A stretch of 64,000 nucleotides of DNA from Paenibacillus marchantiophytorum (GCF_014640555.1 NZ_BMHE01000028.1:1-64000), one strand, 5' to 3'. Counted from the first letter of the stretch, positions 25,143 through 35,045 are shown. Program-made: numbers and translations. Notes: generated from the sequence alone by a model not told the origin.

Positions 25143-26075
25143 GTGTCCTTTGCGGCAACAACCAAAAAAGAGTTAACCCTAATAACGGAATCGGAAGCAT
25201 GTTGTGAAAAAGCGGAACTGTCAGCCTTGATTCGTATGAATGGCTCGGTTCAGTTGACGAACCAACGTGTTGTTCTCGATATTTCCACGGAAAATGCGGC
25301 GATAGCCCGACGGATCTACTCGCTCATCAAAAAGGCGTACAAATTGCACACGGAATTACTTGTGCGTAAGAAAATGCGTCTGAAGAAAAACAATGTTTAC
25401 ATTGTTAGAGTACCCGGGCAGGTGCAGGAACTGCTAAGTGATCTCAGAATTGTTTCGGAAGGATTCATCTTCACAACCGGAATTAATAAAGAGATCATCC
25501 GTGGCAATTGCTGCAAGCGTGCGTATCTCCGTGGCGCTTTCATGGCAGGGGGCTCCGTGAATAATCCGGAAGGCTCTTCCTATCATTTGGAAATCGCCTC
25601 GATTTATGAGGAGCATTGCAAAGCGCTAACGCAGCTAGCGAACAAATTCGATTTGAACGCGCGATTCATTGAACGTAAAAAAGGGTTTGTTTTGTACATC
25701 AAAGAAGGCGAGAAAATTATTGAGTTTCTAAGCATCATAGGCGCGCATCAAGCGTTATTGCGTTTTGAAGATGTGCGGATTATGAAAGATATGCGGAACT
25801 CTGTGAATCGGATCGTCAACTGTGAAACAGCGAACTTGAACAAGACGATCGGCGCGGCGGTCAGACAGATCGAGAATATCCGACTTCTCCAGAGAGAAGT
25901 CGGCCTGGATAGCCTGCCTGAGAAGCTTCGCGAAGTTGCCGAAATTAGACTGCAGCATCCCGATCTGAATCTCAAAGAGGTAGGCGACATGCTGAAAGGC
26001 AGTGTAAGCAAATCCGGGGTTAACCATAGGCTGCGAAAAATCGATGAATTGGCCGAAAAACAGCGAAATTCGTAG
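25143..26075 (+). CDS. whiA: DNA-binding protein WhiA
   Basis: A ~310-residue protein with a LAGLIDADG-endonuclease-like N-terminal domain and a C-terminal helix-turn-helix (LNLKEVGDMLKGSVSKSGVNHRL). It controls sporulation in Streptomyces; in B. subtilis it affects cell division and nucleoid separation. The catalytic acids of homing endonucleases are not expected to be kept in this family. The GTG at 25143 gives the standard MSFAATTKKELT start. A GTG at 25134 overlapping the glmR stop is the alternative. Confidence 0.92.
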   Translation: MSFAATTKKELTLITESEACCEKAELSALIRMNGSVQLTNQRVVLDISTENAAIARRIYSLIKKAYKLHTELLVRKKMRLKKNNVYIVRVPGQVQELLSDLRIVSEGFIFTTGINKEIIRGNCCKRAYLRGAFMAGGSVNNPEGSSYHLEIASIYEEHCKALTQLANKFDLNARFIERKKGFVLYIKEGEKIIEFLSIIGAHQALLRFEDVRIMKDMRNSVNRIVNCETANLNKTIGAAVRQIENIRLLQREVGLDSLPEKLREVAEIRLQHPDLNLKEVGDMLKGSVSKSGVNHRLRKIDELAEKQRNS

Positions 26076-26142
26076 ATAAGAAGCACTTCTGTCACACATC
26101 CATAAGTTTTTCGCATTTTTTCTAGTGTACTTCGGGGAAAAA

Positions 26143-26151
26143 TGCTATAAT
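26143..26151 (+). promoter_or_regulatory. Extended -10 promoter for the Crh/HPr-like gene
   Basis: TGCTATAAT at 26143-26151 is a perfect extended -10 element. No good -35 is visible at the usual spacing. It lies ~70 bases before the start codon. Confidence 0.55.
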
Positions 26152-26223
26152 GTTAAAACATAAGGTATAACGCTGTTATCAAAAGTAATTCATATAAGCT
26201 CCACACTAGGGGGAATTAGTTCC

Positions 26224-26493
26224 ATGTCCAGACGTCCAGTCGTTGTGAAGTTGAGAACAGGACTTCATGCCAGACCTGCGGCATTGTTTGTTCAAGAGGC
26301 GAATAAGTTTTCATCCGAGATCTTTGTTGAGAAAGATGAAAAGAAAGTGAATGCCAAGAGCATCATGGGAATTATGAGTCTTGCGATCAGCACAGGGACC
26401 GAAGTCTTCATAAGTGCAGAAGGTTCGGACGCAGAGCAGGCTGTAAACGCTTTAGTCACATTAGTCAGCAAAGAAGAATTGGAAAACCAATAA
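26224..26493 (+). CDS. HPr-family phosphocarrier, Crh position but with His15
   Basis: An 89-residue HPr-fold protein. It occupies the exact place of crh after whiA and shares the Crh-like run ARPAALFVQEAN and KKVNAKSIMGIMSLA. Ser46, the HprK target, is present. B. subtilis Crh has glutamine at position 15, but here TGLHARPAA keeps His15, the site phosphorylated by Enzyme I. The protein could thus act in the PTS as well as in CcpA co-repression, unless another HPr gene exists elsewhere. GGGGGAATTAG lies upstream of the ATG, and a terminator follows. Confidence 0.9.
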   Translation: MSRRPVVVKLRTGLHARPAALFVQEANKFSSEIFVEKDEKKVNAKSIMGIMSLAISTGTEVFISAEGSDAEQAVNALVTLVSKEELENQ

Positions 26494-26499
26494 TCCTTC

Positions 26500-26527
26500 A
26501 AAAGCTTCCTTTCGAGGAGGCTTTTTT
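26500..26527 (+). terminator. Terminator after the Crh/HPr-like gene
   Basis: AAAAGCTTCCT and AGGAGGCTTTT pair around the loop TTCG, ending in a T-run. Confidence 0.9.
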
Positions 26528-26700
26528 GCAATTGATAAGGTAGCATACTGGATACTTTCAAAGTGTCAATTTTGTTAACATCTAGGGGAATTAGCAACCT
26601 TTTTCTATTGCCTGCGTCTAATGAACGTAGTCAATGAAGGAAAGGGCTATTTGCCATTCCTGACGTTTTCGCAATAATCCCCAAAGGAGCCAGAGAGAGA

Positions 26701-28470
26701 ATGAAATTCCAAGCATTAAAGAAAGAAATTATCGCCCTACTCGCGTTTTTCGTGTTTCTTGCTAGTGCTGTAGCGGCACCTGCTGCCCAAGCGGTATCGG
26801 CAGGCGCGTCCTTTATCCTACTTTATATTGATAAGGCTGAAGCTTTTGTGAATCAAGAGCAAATTCATTTGGATTCCCCTTCTACGATCATTAATGGCAG
26901 CACCTACGTGCCTGCTAAATTCTTGGGAGACACCATGGGTTTCGCTGTCGAGTGGAACGACGCCTCCAGAACGATTCAAATGACGCCTCCGGGCTACAAC
27001 ATCGTCTTGGATGCTGATCATAAGACCGTAACGACGAACGGCGTGGATACGCCTTTCAACTCTGTTGCAGCGATTGTGAATGGCAAGCTTCTGGTGAAAT
27101 TGACTTGGTTGGCTGATTATATGGGCGCTAAATATACGTATAACAGTGAACTTCGCCGTGTGGAAATTGTTCACTTCAAAAATCCTGAAGGCATCTACAT
27201 CGACCAGGATAGCAATTCCCGACCTGTGGCTAAATTCGCGACTGCGAAGCCGACATACCGCCTTGGAGAGCCTGTGAAATATCTGGACTTGAGCTATGAT
27301 CCGGATGCAGAGGGGATTGCTTCGTACGAATGGACGGGAAAACAGGACGTGTTCTTCAAAGCTGGGAAATATCCCGTTACGTTGACGGTGAAAGACGGTC
27401 ATGGACATGTGAGCAAATTGTTCAAAAGCTACGTCACCGTTGTGGATGAGACTTATCTAACTGAAGTGGAATACCCGATCTACACGAAGCCAGTTGGCGG
27501 GTTTATCAAGTCAGACTGGGGAACCATTTGGGCACATTTCAATCAAATGCTTCCACTGCCTAAGAAAGTGACTGAAGTTCCTGGGCGTACCCTGCTCGTG
27601 AGCGATAGTCCGGAAGAGTTCACGGAGCGCGGTATTTTGTACCGCGATAACATTAATGGCAAGGCGAGATTGTACGCCGATCACATCAATGGCACGAAGC
27701 AGAAGATGACGATGGCCATTTTCGCCACGAACAACACCGATAAACCGGTGACGATTAAGACGACGAACAAAGGTGAGGTTTACCCTTCCGTCTATGCGAA
27801 CTTGATTGGCAGCGAGGCTTCGGTCGATTTCCTTCTTGAAAATGTATACATGGAACAGTTGACAGTACCTCCGCATGATACCTATATCTACGCCAAACTG
27901 CCTGATTTCTACCCAGGGCAAGGCGTGAACTTGTTCTATGATGTGGAAACAGACGGCGAACTGCAAATCTCGTTTGGTGTAACCGATCAAAGACTGACCC
28001 CGACGACAGCGCAGGATTTGCCGCTTCTAGGCTTCACAGGGCACGTGCGCGGGACATTCCCGATCTCTGAGCTCAAATGGGATATTGACGCGACCAGCTT
28101 CACCAAAACGTCCGTCTTGACGATAGGAGACAATAAAACCGATCCGTTCGTCAAAGGCTATGACGTGATGCGCAAGCAGAATGTAGAGAACGGCGGCAAC
28201 TACGGCGTGGTCTACAAAATCCATGCAGATAAGCCGCGCAAGATGGCTGTGATGATTATGGCCAAAGGCGGCGTGTTCAAAGGGCCGTTCAAGATCAACG
28301 GCGAGATCATTCCAGTGCCGTACTCCGGCGTCATTACCGCCTTTGACGGGATGGAAGTGTTAGCTCGGACGACGGGAACGGAAGATGCGCTCGACATCGA
28401 GTTCACGCCTCCAGCGGGTTCGGCCTTCCCGATTGATTTGATTTTCTATCCGTTGGATGAGAAGAAGTAA
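26701..28470 (+). CDS. Secreted protein with copper-amine-oxidase N-terminal-like stalk domain
   Basis: A 589-residue exported protein. The signal peptide ends near AAQAVSA (residue ~32). Residues ~45-155 match the copper amine oxidase N-terminal stalk domain that is common in Paenibacillus secreted proteins (VPAKFLGDTMGFAVEWNDASRTIQM). Residues ~175-250 are PKD/Ig-like (YRLGEPVKYLDLSYDPD, YPVTLTVKDGHGHVS). The remaining ~330 residues have no motif I recognise and may be a beta-sandwich. It has no SLH, LPXTG or enzymatic signature. AAAGGAG lies upstream. Role unknown; probably a cell-envelope or extracellular binding protein. Confidence 0.78.
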   Translation: MKFQALKKEIIALLAFFVFLASAVAAPAAQAVSAGASFILLYIDKAEAFVNQEQIHLDSPSTIINGSTYVPAKFLGDTMGFAVEWNDASRTIQMTPPGYNIVLDADHKTVTTNGVDTPFNSVAAIVNGKLLVKLTWLADYMGAKYTYNSELRRVEIVHFKNPEGIYIDQDSNSRPVAKFATAKPTYRLGEPVKYLDLSYDPDAEGIASYEWTGKQDVFFKAGKYPVTLTVKDGHGHVSKLFKSYVTVVDETYLTEVEYPIYTKPVGGFIKSDWGTIWAHFNQMLPLPKKVTEVPGRTLLVSDSPEEFTERGILYRDNINGKARLYADHINGTKQKMTMAIFATNNTDKPVTIKTTNKGEVYPSVYANLIGSEASVDFLLENVYMEQLTVPPHDTYIYAKLPDFYPGQGVNLFYDVETDGELQISFGVTDQRLTPTTAQDLPLLGFTGHVRGTFPISELKWDIDATSFTKTSVLTIGDNKTDPFVKGYDVMRKQNVENGGNYGVVYKIHADKPRKMAVMIMAKGGVFKGPFKINGEIIPVPYSGVITAFDGMEVLARTTGTEDALDIEFTPPAGSAFPIDLIFYPLDEKK

Positions 28471-28479
28471 GTAAGAGTT

Positions 28480-28545
28480 AGAGCCTCTTGAGATCTCCTG
28501 TTTTCCATGAAATTCATTGGAAGGGGGCTCGAGGGGCTCTTTTTG
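28480..28545 (+). terminator. Terminator after the stalk-domain protein gene
   Basis: AGAGCCTCTTGAG pairs with CTCGAGGGGCTCT (13 bp including G-T pairs) over a ~40-base loop and is followed by TTTTTG. Confidence 0.8.
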
Positions 28546-28589
28546 TTGGGGGGAGTGGGTGGGCGAGACTGCCGGACGGGGGCTTGCTG

Positions 28590-29640
28590 CGTAGTTAAGG
28601 TTGTTTTTCAACGTTAAAGTGGGTGGGGTGTGCTGAAAGCCGGAGTTAAAGCTGATATTCACTCTTAAAGTCGGCGTAGATGCCGAGTTTGGGACGCGTG
28701 GGCGGAGTTAAGGTTATTTATCAACGTTAAAGTGGGTGGAATGAGCGGGAAGGTGGAGTTAAAGCTGAAATTCATTCTTAAAGTCGGCGTAGATGCCGAG
28801 TTTGGGATGCGTGGGCGGAGTTAAGGTTATTTTTCAACGTTAAAGTGGGTGGAATGAGCGGGAAGGTGGAGTTAAAGCTGAAATTCATTCTTAAAGTCAG
28901 CGTAGATGCAGAGTTTGAGAAGCAGTGGCGGAGTTAAGGTTGTTGTTCAAGGTTAAAGTGGGTGGAATGAGCGAGAAGCTGGACTTAAAGCTGAAATTCA
29001 CTCTTAAAGTCAGCGAAGATGCCCGAGTTCTTGGCCTAGTCGCTGGTTTTGGTGGCTTAGACGCCGGACGCGAAGCACAGAGGTGGTGTTAAGGATGTTT
29101 TTCGACGTTAAAGTGGGTGGAATGAGCGGGAAGGTGGAGTTAAAGCTGAAATTCATTCTTAAAGTCAGCGTAGATGCCGAGTTTGGGACGGGTGGGCGGA
29201 GTTAAGGTTATTTTTCAACGTTAAAGTGGGTGGAATGAGCGGGAAGGTGGAGTTAAAGCTGAAATTCATTCTTAAAGTCAGCGTAGATGCAGAGTTTGAG
29301 AAGCAGTGGCGGAGTTAAGGTTGTTGTTCAAGGTTAAAGTGGGTGGAATGAGCGGGAAGCTGGACTTAAAGCTGAGATTCACTCTTAAAGTCAGCGAAGA
29401 TGCCCGAGTTCTTGGCCTAGTCGCTGGTTTTGGTGGCTTAGACGCCGGATGCGAAGCACAGAGGTGGTGTTAAGGATGTTTAACGTTAAAGTGGGCAGAA
29501 CGAGCGGGGAGCTGGAGTTAAAGCTCAAATTCACTCTTAAAGTCAGCCTGGATGCCCGAGTTCTTGGCCTAGTCGCTGGTTTTGGTGGCTTAGACGCCGG
29601 ACACGAAGCACAGAGGTGGTGTTAAAAGGGTGTTAAAAGA
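28590..29640. repeat. Tandem array of ~113-bp repeats with a 381-bp higher-order unit
   Basis: The landmark GTTAAAGTGGG starts at 28613, 28726, 28839, 28952, 29107, 29220, 29333 and 29485. Spacings are 113, 113, 113, 155, 113, 113 and 152. The long units carry an extra block (TTCTTGGCCTAGTCGCTGG..) also seen at 29555-29620. The stretch from 28726 repeats 381 bases later. Each unit contains four TTAA-centred motifs (GTTAAGG, GTTAAAG twice, CTTAAAG). No ORF runs through, so it is non-coding and fills the gap between convergent genes. Confidence 0.9.
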
Positions 29641-29647
29641 ATTTCTC

Positions 29648-29712
29648 CAGCCAATAAAAAAACCAGCTGCGCGGCACTCAGAAGAGTGGCCATGCAGGCT
29701 GGTTTTTTATTG
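29648..29712 (-). terminator. Terminator of clpP (works in both directions)
   Basis: AAAAAACCAGC and GCTGGTTTTTT form the base of a long hairpin between the repeat array and the clpP stop, with A/T tracts on both sides. Confidence 0.85.
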
Positions 29713-29718
29713 TTCCGA

Positions 29719-30300
29719 TTAGACGCGCTCGATCACTTTATCAATGAGTCCATATGCGGCTGCTTCAGCAGCGCTCATGAAATTATCGCGGTCCGTATCT
29801 TTTTCGATACGCTCGAACGTTTGTCCTGTGCGCTCTGCCAAGATTGTGTTCAGGTTGTCGCGCATTTTCAAAATACGCTTCGCGCGGATTTCGATGTCGG
29901 AGGCTTGGCCTTCAGCACCGCCGAGCGGTTGGTGAATCATGACTTCGCTGTTCGGCAGCGCGTAGCGCTTGCCTTTGGCGCCAGCAGTCAGCAGGAACGC
30001 GCCCATGGAAGCGGCCATACCAACGCAGATCGTTGATACGTCAGGCTTAATGAACTGCATAGTGTCGAAGATCGCCATACCGGCTGTGATGGATCCGCCG
30101 GGGCTGTTGATGTAAAGCGAGATATCTTTATCAGGATCTTGGGCGGCCAAGAAAAGTAATTGAGCAATGATGGAGTTCGCCACAACATCGTTGACACCCG
30201 TGCCTAAGAAAATGATGCGGTCCTTCAGCAAGCGAGAGTAGATGTCATATCCTCTTTCACCGCGCGCGTCCTGTTCGACTACCATAGGGATAAAACTCAT
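29719..30300 (-). CDS. clpP: ATP-dependent Clp protease proteolytic subunit
   Basis: A 193-residue serine peptidase that forms the 14-subunit chamber used with ClpX, ClpC or ClpE. The catalytic triad is visible: Ser98 in GMAASMGAF, His123 in MIHQPLGG and Asp172 in DTDRDNF. The start MSFIPMVVEQ at 30300 has AAGGAGG upstream and gives the standard length; the frame is open for another 46 codons but without family similarity. A CtsR-type operator overlaps its promoter. ClpXP degrades proteins tagged by the tmRNA found at 43.7 kb. Confidence 0.97.
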   Translation of the reverse strand: MSFIPMVVEQDARGERGYDIYSRLLKDRIIFLGTGVNDVVANSIIAQLLFLAAQDPDKDISLYINSPGGSITAGMAIFDTMQFIKPDVSTICVGMAASMGAFLLTAGAKGKRYALPNSEVMIHQPLGGAEGQASDIEIRAKRILKMRDNLNTILAERTGQTFERIEKDTDRDNFMSAAEAAAYGLIDKVIERV

Positions 30301-30409
30301 GAGAATGACCTCCTTGGGGTGGGTACTTGGTTTAATGTGTGGAGCCAAATCAATCAGAGACTGATGAAATTGTTCTCCGGGGTACATACTATTTACAGTA
30401 TCTACAAGT

Positions 30410-30449
30410 ATGATAACGAAAAAACCTCTGAAGGTCAAGAAAGGTCAAA
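30410..30449 (-). promoter_or_regulatory. clpP promoter overlapped by a CtsR operator
   Basis: Read on the minus strand, TTGACC (30438-30433) and TATCAT (30415-30410) are exactly 17 bases apart. The -35 lies within the heptad direct repeat GGTCAAG-AAA-GGTCAAA (30433-30449 on the plus strand), which matches the known CtsR box with one mismatch. CtsR bound here would block the promoter until heat or protein stress. Confidence 0.88.
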
Positions 30450-30455
30450 CTAAGA

Positions 30456-30483
30456 ATAAAAAAAATCAGTTCGAGAACTGATT
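30456..30483 (-). terminator. Terminator of the tRNA-Arg gene
   Basis: On the minus strand AATCAGTT-CTCG-AACTGATT is followed by a run of T, 19 bases after the tRNA and before the clpP promoter. Confidence 0.85.
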
Positions 30484-30501
30484 CAGTATGTTTCTTATGG
30501 A

Positions 30502-30573
30502 CGCGCCCGAAAGGAATCGAACCTTTATCTCAGGCTTCGGAGGCCTACGTCATATCCATTGGACCACGGGCGC
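30502..30573 (-). tRNA. tRNA-Arg (CCG)
   Basis: Minus-strand cloverleaf: acceptor GCGCCCG/CGGGCGC, anticodon stem TAGGC/GCCTG with loop CTCCGAA (anticodon CCG), T-loop GGTTCGATTCC. No CCA is encoded. It reads the codon CGG. Confidence 0.93.
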
Positions 30574-30678
30574 ATATCTGCAAAAAAGTGAAGCAAGGGT
30601 TATTATATGTCAGACTTCCATAAAAAGCAAGACAGTAAGCCCTTTCAGTCTTTTTTACTGAAAATGTTTGAACAAATG

Positions 30679-30707
30679 TTGAATATTCAGTTAGAATTGG
30701 TTATAAT
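30679..30707 (+). promoter_or_regulatory. Sigma-A promoter of the cggR-gapA operon
   Basis: TTGAAT at 30679-30684 and TATAAT at 30702-30707 with a 17-base spacer, ~145 bases upstream of cggR. Confidence 0.8.
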
Positions 30708-30782
30708 AAAAAGGTAATCAAGTTCAGTGAAATATGCTTTCCGAAGCCGGAAAGAGGTAAGTCACTTTTTTTTCGCCCAGGG

Positions 30783-30819
30783 TGGGACATAAAATGCAGA
30801 CCTGGGACACAAAACGTCC
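30783..30819 (+). promoter_or_regulatory. CggR operator
   Basis: Two direct half-sites, TGGGACATAAAATGC and TGGGACACAAAACGTC, begin at 30783 and 30803, 20 bases apart. This matches the known B. subtilis CggR operator pattern (two GGGAC-N6-TGTC-like repeats). It lies between promoter and cggR, so bound repressor would act as a roadblock released by fructose 1,6-bisphosphate. Confidence 0.82.
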
Positions 30820-30852
30820 ATCAATAGGATCAGGAGCGTCGGTCGTCGTCAT

Positions 30853-31875
30853 ATGAGAGAAATACTTGACATTCAGAAACAGCTCTTGCCAGATCTATTG
30901 GACATCATGAAGAAGCGGTACTCGATTCTGCATCATATCTTGGTTTCCGGTGTTGTCGGACGCCGCACATTAGCCTCGTCGCTCGATATGACGGAGCGCG
31001 TGCTCCGCGGTGAAGTCGATTTCTTGAAGGAGCTTGGGCTTCTTGAATCCGATGCAGCAGGTATGAGAATTACCGAGTCCGGTCGTCAACTGCTTGAAGA
31101 CATGTTGCCGATCATCAAGATTGCTTTTGGTTTAACCGACTTGGAGGAGAGCATTGCCAAGGCGTACGGACTTTCACAAGTCATTGTAGTACCAGGCGAC
31201 TCGGATACTTCGGATTTCACGAAGAAGGAGCTTGGCCGAGCAGGCGCAGCAGCTTTGCGCAAATATGTAGCCAAAGATGATATCATCGCGGTTACAGGCG
31301 GTTCCACCATGGCGCAGATAGCCAATAATCTGGCGATTTCTTCTTCCATGAAAGGCAGCTGGTTCGTACCGGCTCGCGGTGGACTTGGGGAAAGCGTGGA
31401 TATGCAGGCGAACACGATTGCTTCCATTATGGCCAAGAAGACCGGCGGGAAATACAGACTTCTGCATGTACCGGATCATCTCGGTGAGGAAGCGTATCAA
31501 TCCCTAATCCAAGATCCGCAGATTCAGGAAGTTGTTGACGCTGTTCGCAGTTGTCGCATCGTTGTACACGGTATCGGAGATGCTATGGTCATGGCGCGCA
31601 GACGTAAGGTAGATGCCGAAACGACACGCAGCTTACAAGCCGATGGAGCTCTTGCAGAGGCATTCGGGTACTATTTTGACCCACAAGGAAATGTGGTTCA
31701 CAAGATGCCAACGGTCGGACTTCGACTGGAGGATCTGCAGCGTATCGAAGTTGTGATTGGCGTAGCTGGGGGCAAGAGCAAAGGTGAAGCGATCGCATCG
31801 GTCCTTCGTCACGGACAAGAGAACGTGCTTGTAACGGATGAAGCGGCTGCACTGGAAATAATGAAACATGTGTGA
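30853..31875 (+). CDS. cggR: Central glycolytic genes regulator
   Basis: A 340-residue SorC-family repressor. The N-terminal ~85 residues form a winged helix-turn-helix (GRRTLASSLDMTERVLRGEVDFL); the rest is the sugar-phosphate-binding domain related to phosphosugar isomerases (GGSTMAQIANNLA, VHGIGDAMVMARRR, GVAGGKSKGEAI). In B. subtilis fructose 1,6-bisphosphate relieves repression of gapA-pgk-tpi-pgm-eno. The start ATG has only a distant AGGAG (16 bases away), so translation may be weak, as suits a repressor made from its own operon. Confidence 0.94.
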   Translation: MREILDIQKQLLPDLLDIMKKRYSILHHILVSGVVGRRTLASSLDMTERVLRGEVDFLKELGLLESDAAGMRITESGRQLLEDMLPIIKIAFGLTDLEESIAKAYGLSQVIVVPGDSDTSDFTKKELGRAGAAALRKYVAKDDIIAVTGGSTMAQIANNLAISSSMKGSWFVPARGGLGESVDMQANTIASIMAKKTGGKYRLLHVPDHLGEEAYQSLIQDPQIQEVVDAVRSCRIVVHGIGDAMVMARRRKVDAETTRSLQADGALAEAFGYYFDPQGNVVHKMPTVGLRLEDLQRIEVVIGVAGGKSKGEAIASVLRHGQENVLVTDEAAALEIMKHV

Positions 31876-31953
31876 GAAAGACATCATAACGTATGCCTTA
31901 ACCGGCTGCGTTTTGAAATATAATTATTTATTTAATCTTAGGAGGAATTGGCT

Positions 31954-32961
<1,008 letters not shown>

Positions 32962-32987
32962 TTCCATAGCTTAACACACACAAAACG

Positions 32988-33020
32988 ACATGAAGGGGAG
33001 AAGCGATTCTCCTCTTTATG
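32988..33020 (+). promoter_or_regulatory. gapA-pgk intercistronic hairpin
   Basis: AAGGGGAGAA and TTCTCCTCTT pair over the loop GCGA, with flanking ACAT/ATGT extending the stem. There is no T-run, so it looks like an mRNA-stabilising or processing structure more than a terminator. Confidence 0.5.
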
Positions 33021-33084
33021 TGCGATTTTCCCATATAAAAGGTAGACCGGAAGAAAACCATACACGCTCAGGGAGGCTTTTACG

Positions 33085-34266
33085 ATGAATAAGAAAAGTG
33101 TTCGCGATGTTGAAGTAGCTGGTAAAAGAGTATTTGTTCGCGTTGATTTCAACGTACCTGTAGAGAACGGTCAAATCACCGATGATACTCGGATCAGAGA
33201 AACGCTTCCTACGATTAAATTCTTAGTAGAGCAAGGCGCTAAAGTCATTCTTGCAGCCCATTTTGGCCGTCCAAACGGACAAGTGGTTGAAGAGCTTCGT
33301 TTGACGCCGGTTGCTGCGAAATTGGCTGAGCTTCTTGGTCAAAACGTGATCAAAGCGGATCAATCCGTGGGCGAAATCGTGAAAGCACAAGTCAATGCAC
33401 TTGAAAATGGCGACGTTCTCCTGCTTGAAAACGTTCGTTTCAACGAAGGTGAAGAGAAAAATGATCCTGAATTGGCCAAAGCTTTCGCTGATCTTGCTGA
33501 TCTGTTCGTGAATGATGCTTTCGGTGCTGCTCACCGTGCACATGCTTCGACGGCAGGAATAGCTGCTTACATTCCGGCTGTTTCCGGTCTTTTGATGGAG
33601 AAAGAGCTTGAGGTTCTAGGCAAAGCGCTGAATAACCCTGAGCGTCCTTTCACAGCTATCGTTGGCGGATCCAAAGTGAAAGACAAAATCGCTGTCATTG
33701 AAAACCTCCTGAACATTGCGGATAACGTCCTTATTGGCGGTGGATTGTCCTATACATTCCTGAAAGCACAAGGTTACGAAATCGGGAAATCCCTCGTGGA
33801 TAACGAGAAGCTTGATCTGGCGCTTAGCTTTATCGAAAAAGCCAAAGCCAAAGGCGTAAACTTCCTGATTCCGGTTGATATCGTTGTTACAGATAAATTC
33901 AGTGCCGATGCGAATACGCAAATCGTTGGCGTAGATGGCATTCCTGCAGATTGGGAAGGCATTGACATCGGACCGAAAACACGTGAGCTGTATGCAGACG
34001 TTATCGCGAAATCCAAGCTGGTCGTTTGGAACGGACCGATGGGCGTATTCGAAATCGAGCCTTTCTCCCATGGTACACGTGCCGTAGCTGAGGCTTGTGC
34101 AGCAACTTCCGGTTACACAGTTATCGGTGGCGGTGATTCCGCTGCAGCTACAGAGAAGTTCCATTTGGCTGATAAAATGAACCATATGTCCACAGGCGGC
34201 GGAGCTTCCTTGGAGTTTATGGAAGGTAAAGCATTGCCAGGCGTAGTAGCCTTGAACGATAAATAA
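33085..34266 (+). CDS. pgk: Phosphoglycerate kinase
   Basis: A 393-residue enzyme making ATP from 1,3-bisphosphoglycerate. The N-terminal signature VFVRVDFNVPVENG, substrate-binding ILAAHFGRPNG, AIVGGSKVKDKI and the C-terminal nucleotide loop TVIGGGDSAAATEKF are present. Length is standard. GGGAGG lies upstream. Confidence 0.98.
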   Translation: MNKKSVRDVEVAGKRVFVRVDFNVPVENGQITDDTRIRETLPTIKFLVEQGAKVILAAHFGRPNGQVVEELRLTPVAAKLAELLGQNVIKADQSVGEIVKAQVNALENGDVLLLENVRFNEGEEKNDPELAKAFADLADLFVNDAFGAAHRAHASTAGIAAYIPAVSGLLMEKELEVLGKALNNPERPFTAIVGGSKVKDKIAVIENLLNIADNVLIGGGLSYTFLKAQGYEIGKSLVDNEKLDLALSFIEKAKAKGVNFLIPVDIVVTDKFSADANTQIVGVDGIPADWEGIDIGPKTRELYADVIAKSKLVVWNGPMGVFEIEPFSHGTRAVAEACAATSGYTVIGGGDSAAATEKFHLADKMNHMSTGGGASLEFMEGKALPGVVALNDK

Positions 34267-34291
34267 TTTTTCACAAAGGAGCACCAATCCA

Positions 34292-35044
34292 ATGAGTAGA
34301 AAACCGATTATCGCGGGTAACTGGAAAATGTTCAAAACCGTTTCCGAAGCTGTCAGCTTCGTGAATGAAATCAAAGGCAGCACGGTCGAAGGCGTGGAGA
34401 GCGTAATTTGCTCTCCTTTCACGAACCTGCCAGCACTGGTTGAAGCTGCGAAAGGCACGGATGTTCATGTAGGCGCACAAAACCTGCATTTTGAAGACAA
34501 CGGTGCTTTCACAGGTGAAATCAGCGGCGTGATGTTGAAGGATCTAGGCGTGGAGTACGTTATTATCGGTCACTCCGAGCGCAGAGCGTACTTCGCAGAA
34601 ACGGATGACATCGTGAACAAGAAAGTCGTTGCAGCTTTCAAACACGGCTTGACGCCAATCCTTTGCGTAGGCGAGAAGCTCGAAGAGCGTGAAGCAGGTC
34701 AAACCAAAGATGTTTGCAAAGTGCAAACAGAAGCAGCTTTCGCTAGTCTGAGCGCAGAGCAAGCAGCGCAAGTGGTTATCGCTTATGAGCCAATCTGGGC
34801 GATCGGCACAGGCAAATCCTCCACAGCTGAAGATGCACAAGACGTTATCGGCTACATCCGTCAGCTAGTTAGCGGTCTATACGGCGCTGCTGTAGCAGAC
34901 GCGGTTCGTATTCAATACGGCGGCAGCGTGAAGCCAAACAACATTGCTGAGTACATGGCACAGCCTGACATTGACGGCGCACTTGTAGGCGGAGCGAGCT
35001 TGGAAGCAGCTTCCTACATCCAACTTGTCCAGGGGGCGAAGTAA
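34292..35044 (+). CDS. tpiA: Triosephosphate isomerase
   Basis: A 250-residue TIM barrel that interconverts dihydroxyacetone phosphate and glyceraldehyde 3-phosphate. KPIIAGNWKMFKT contains Asn/Lys of the active site, the catalytic His is in IIGHSERRAYF, the catalytic Glu in AYEPIWAIGTGK, and the phosphate loop is RIQYGGSVKP. AAAGGAG precedes the ATG. Two bases separate it from gpmI. Confidence 0.98.
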   Translation: MSRKPIIAGNWKMFKTVSEAVSFVNEIKGSTVEGVESVICSPFTNLPALVEAAKGTDVHVGAQNLHFEDNGAFTGEISGVMLKDLGVEYVIIGHSERRAYFAETDDIVNKKVVAAFKHGLTPILCVGEKLEEREAGQTKDVCKVQTEAAFASLSAEQAAQVVIAYEPIWAIGTGKSSTAEDAQDVIGYIRQLVSGLYGAAVADAVRIQYGGSVKPNNIAEYMAQPDIDGALVGGASLEAASYIQLVQGAK

Positions 35045-35045
35045 C

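Noticed and set aside
28590..29640. CRISPR array
   Set aside because: Units are ~113 bp and similar over their entire length, with no unique spacers and no cas genes nearby.
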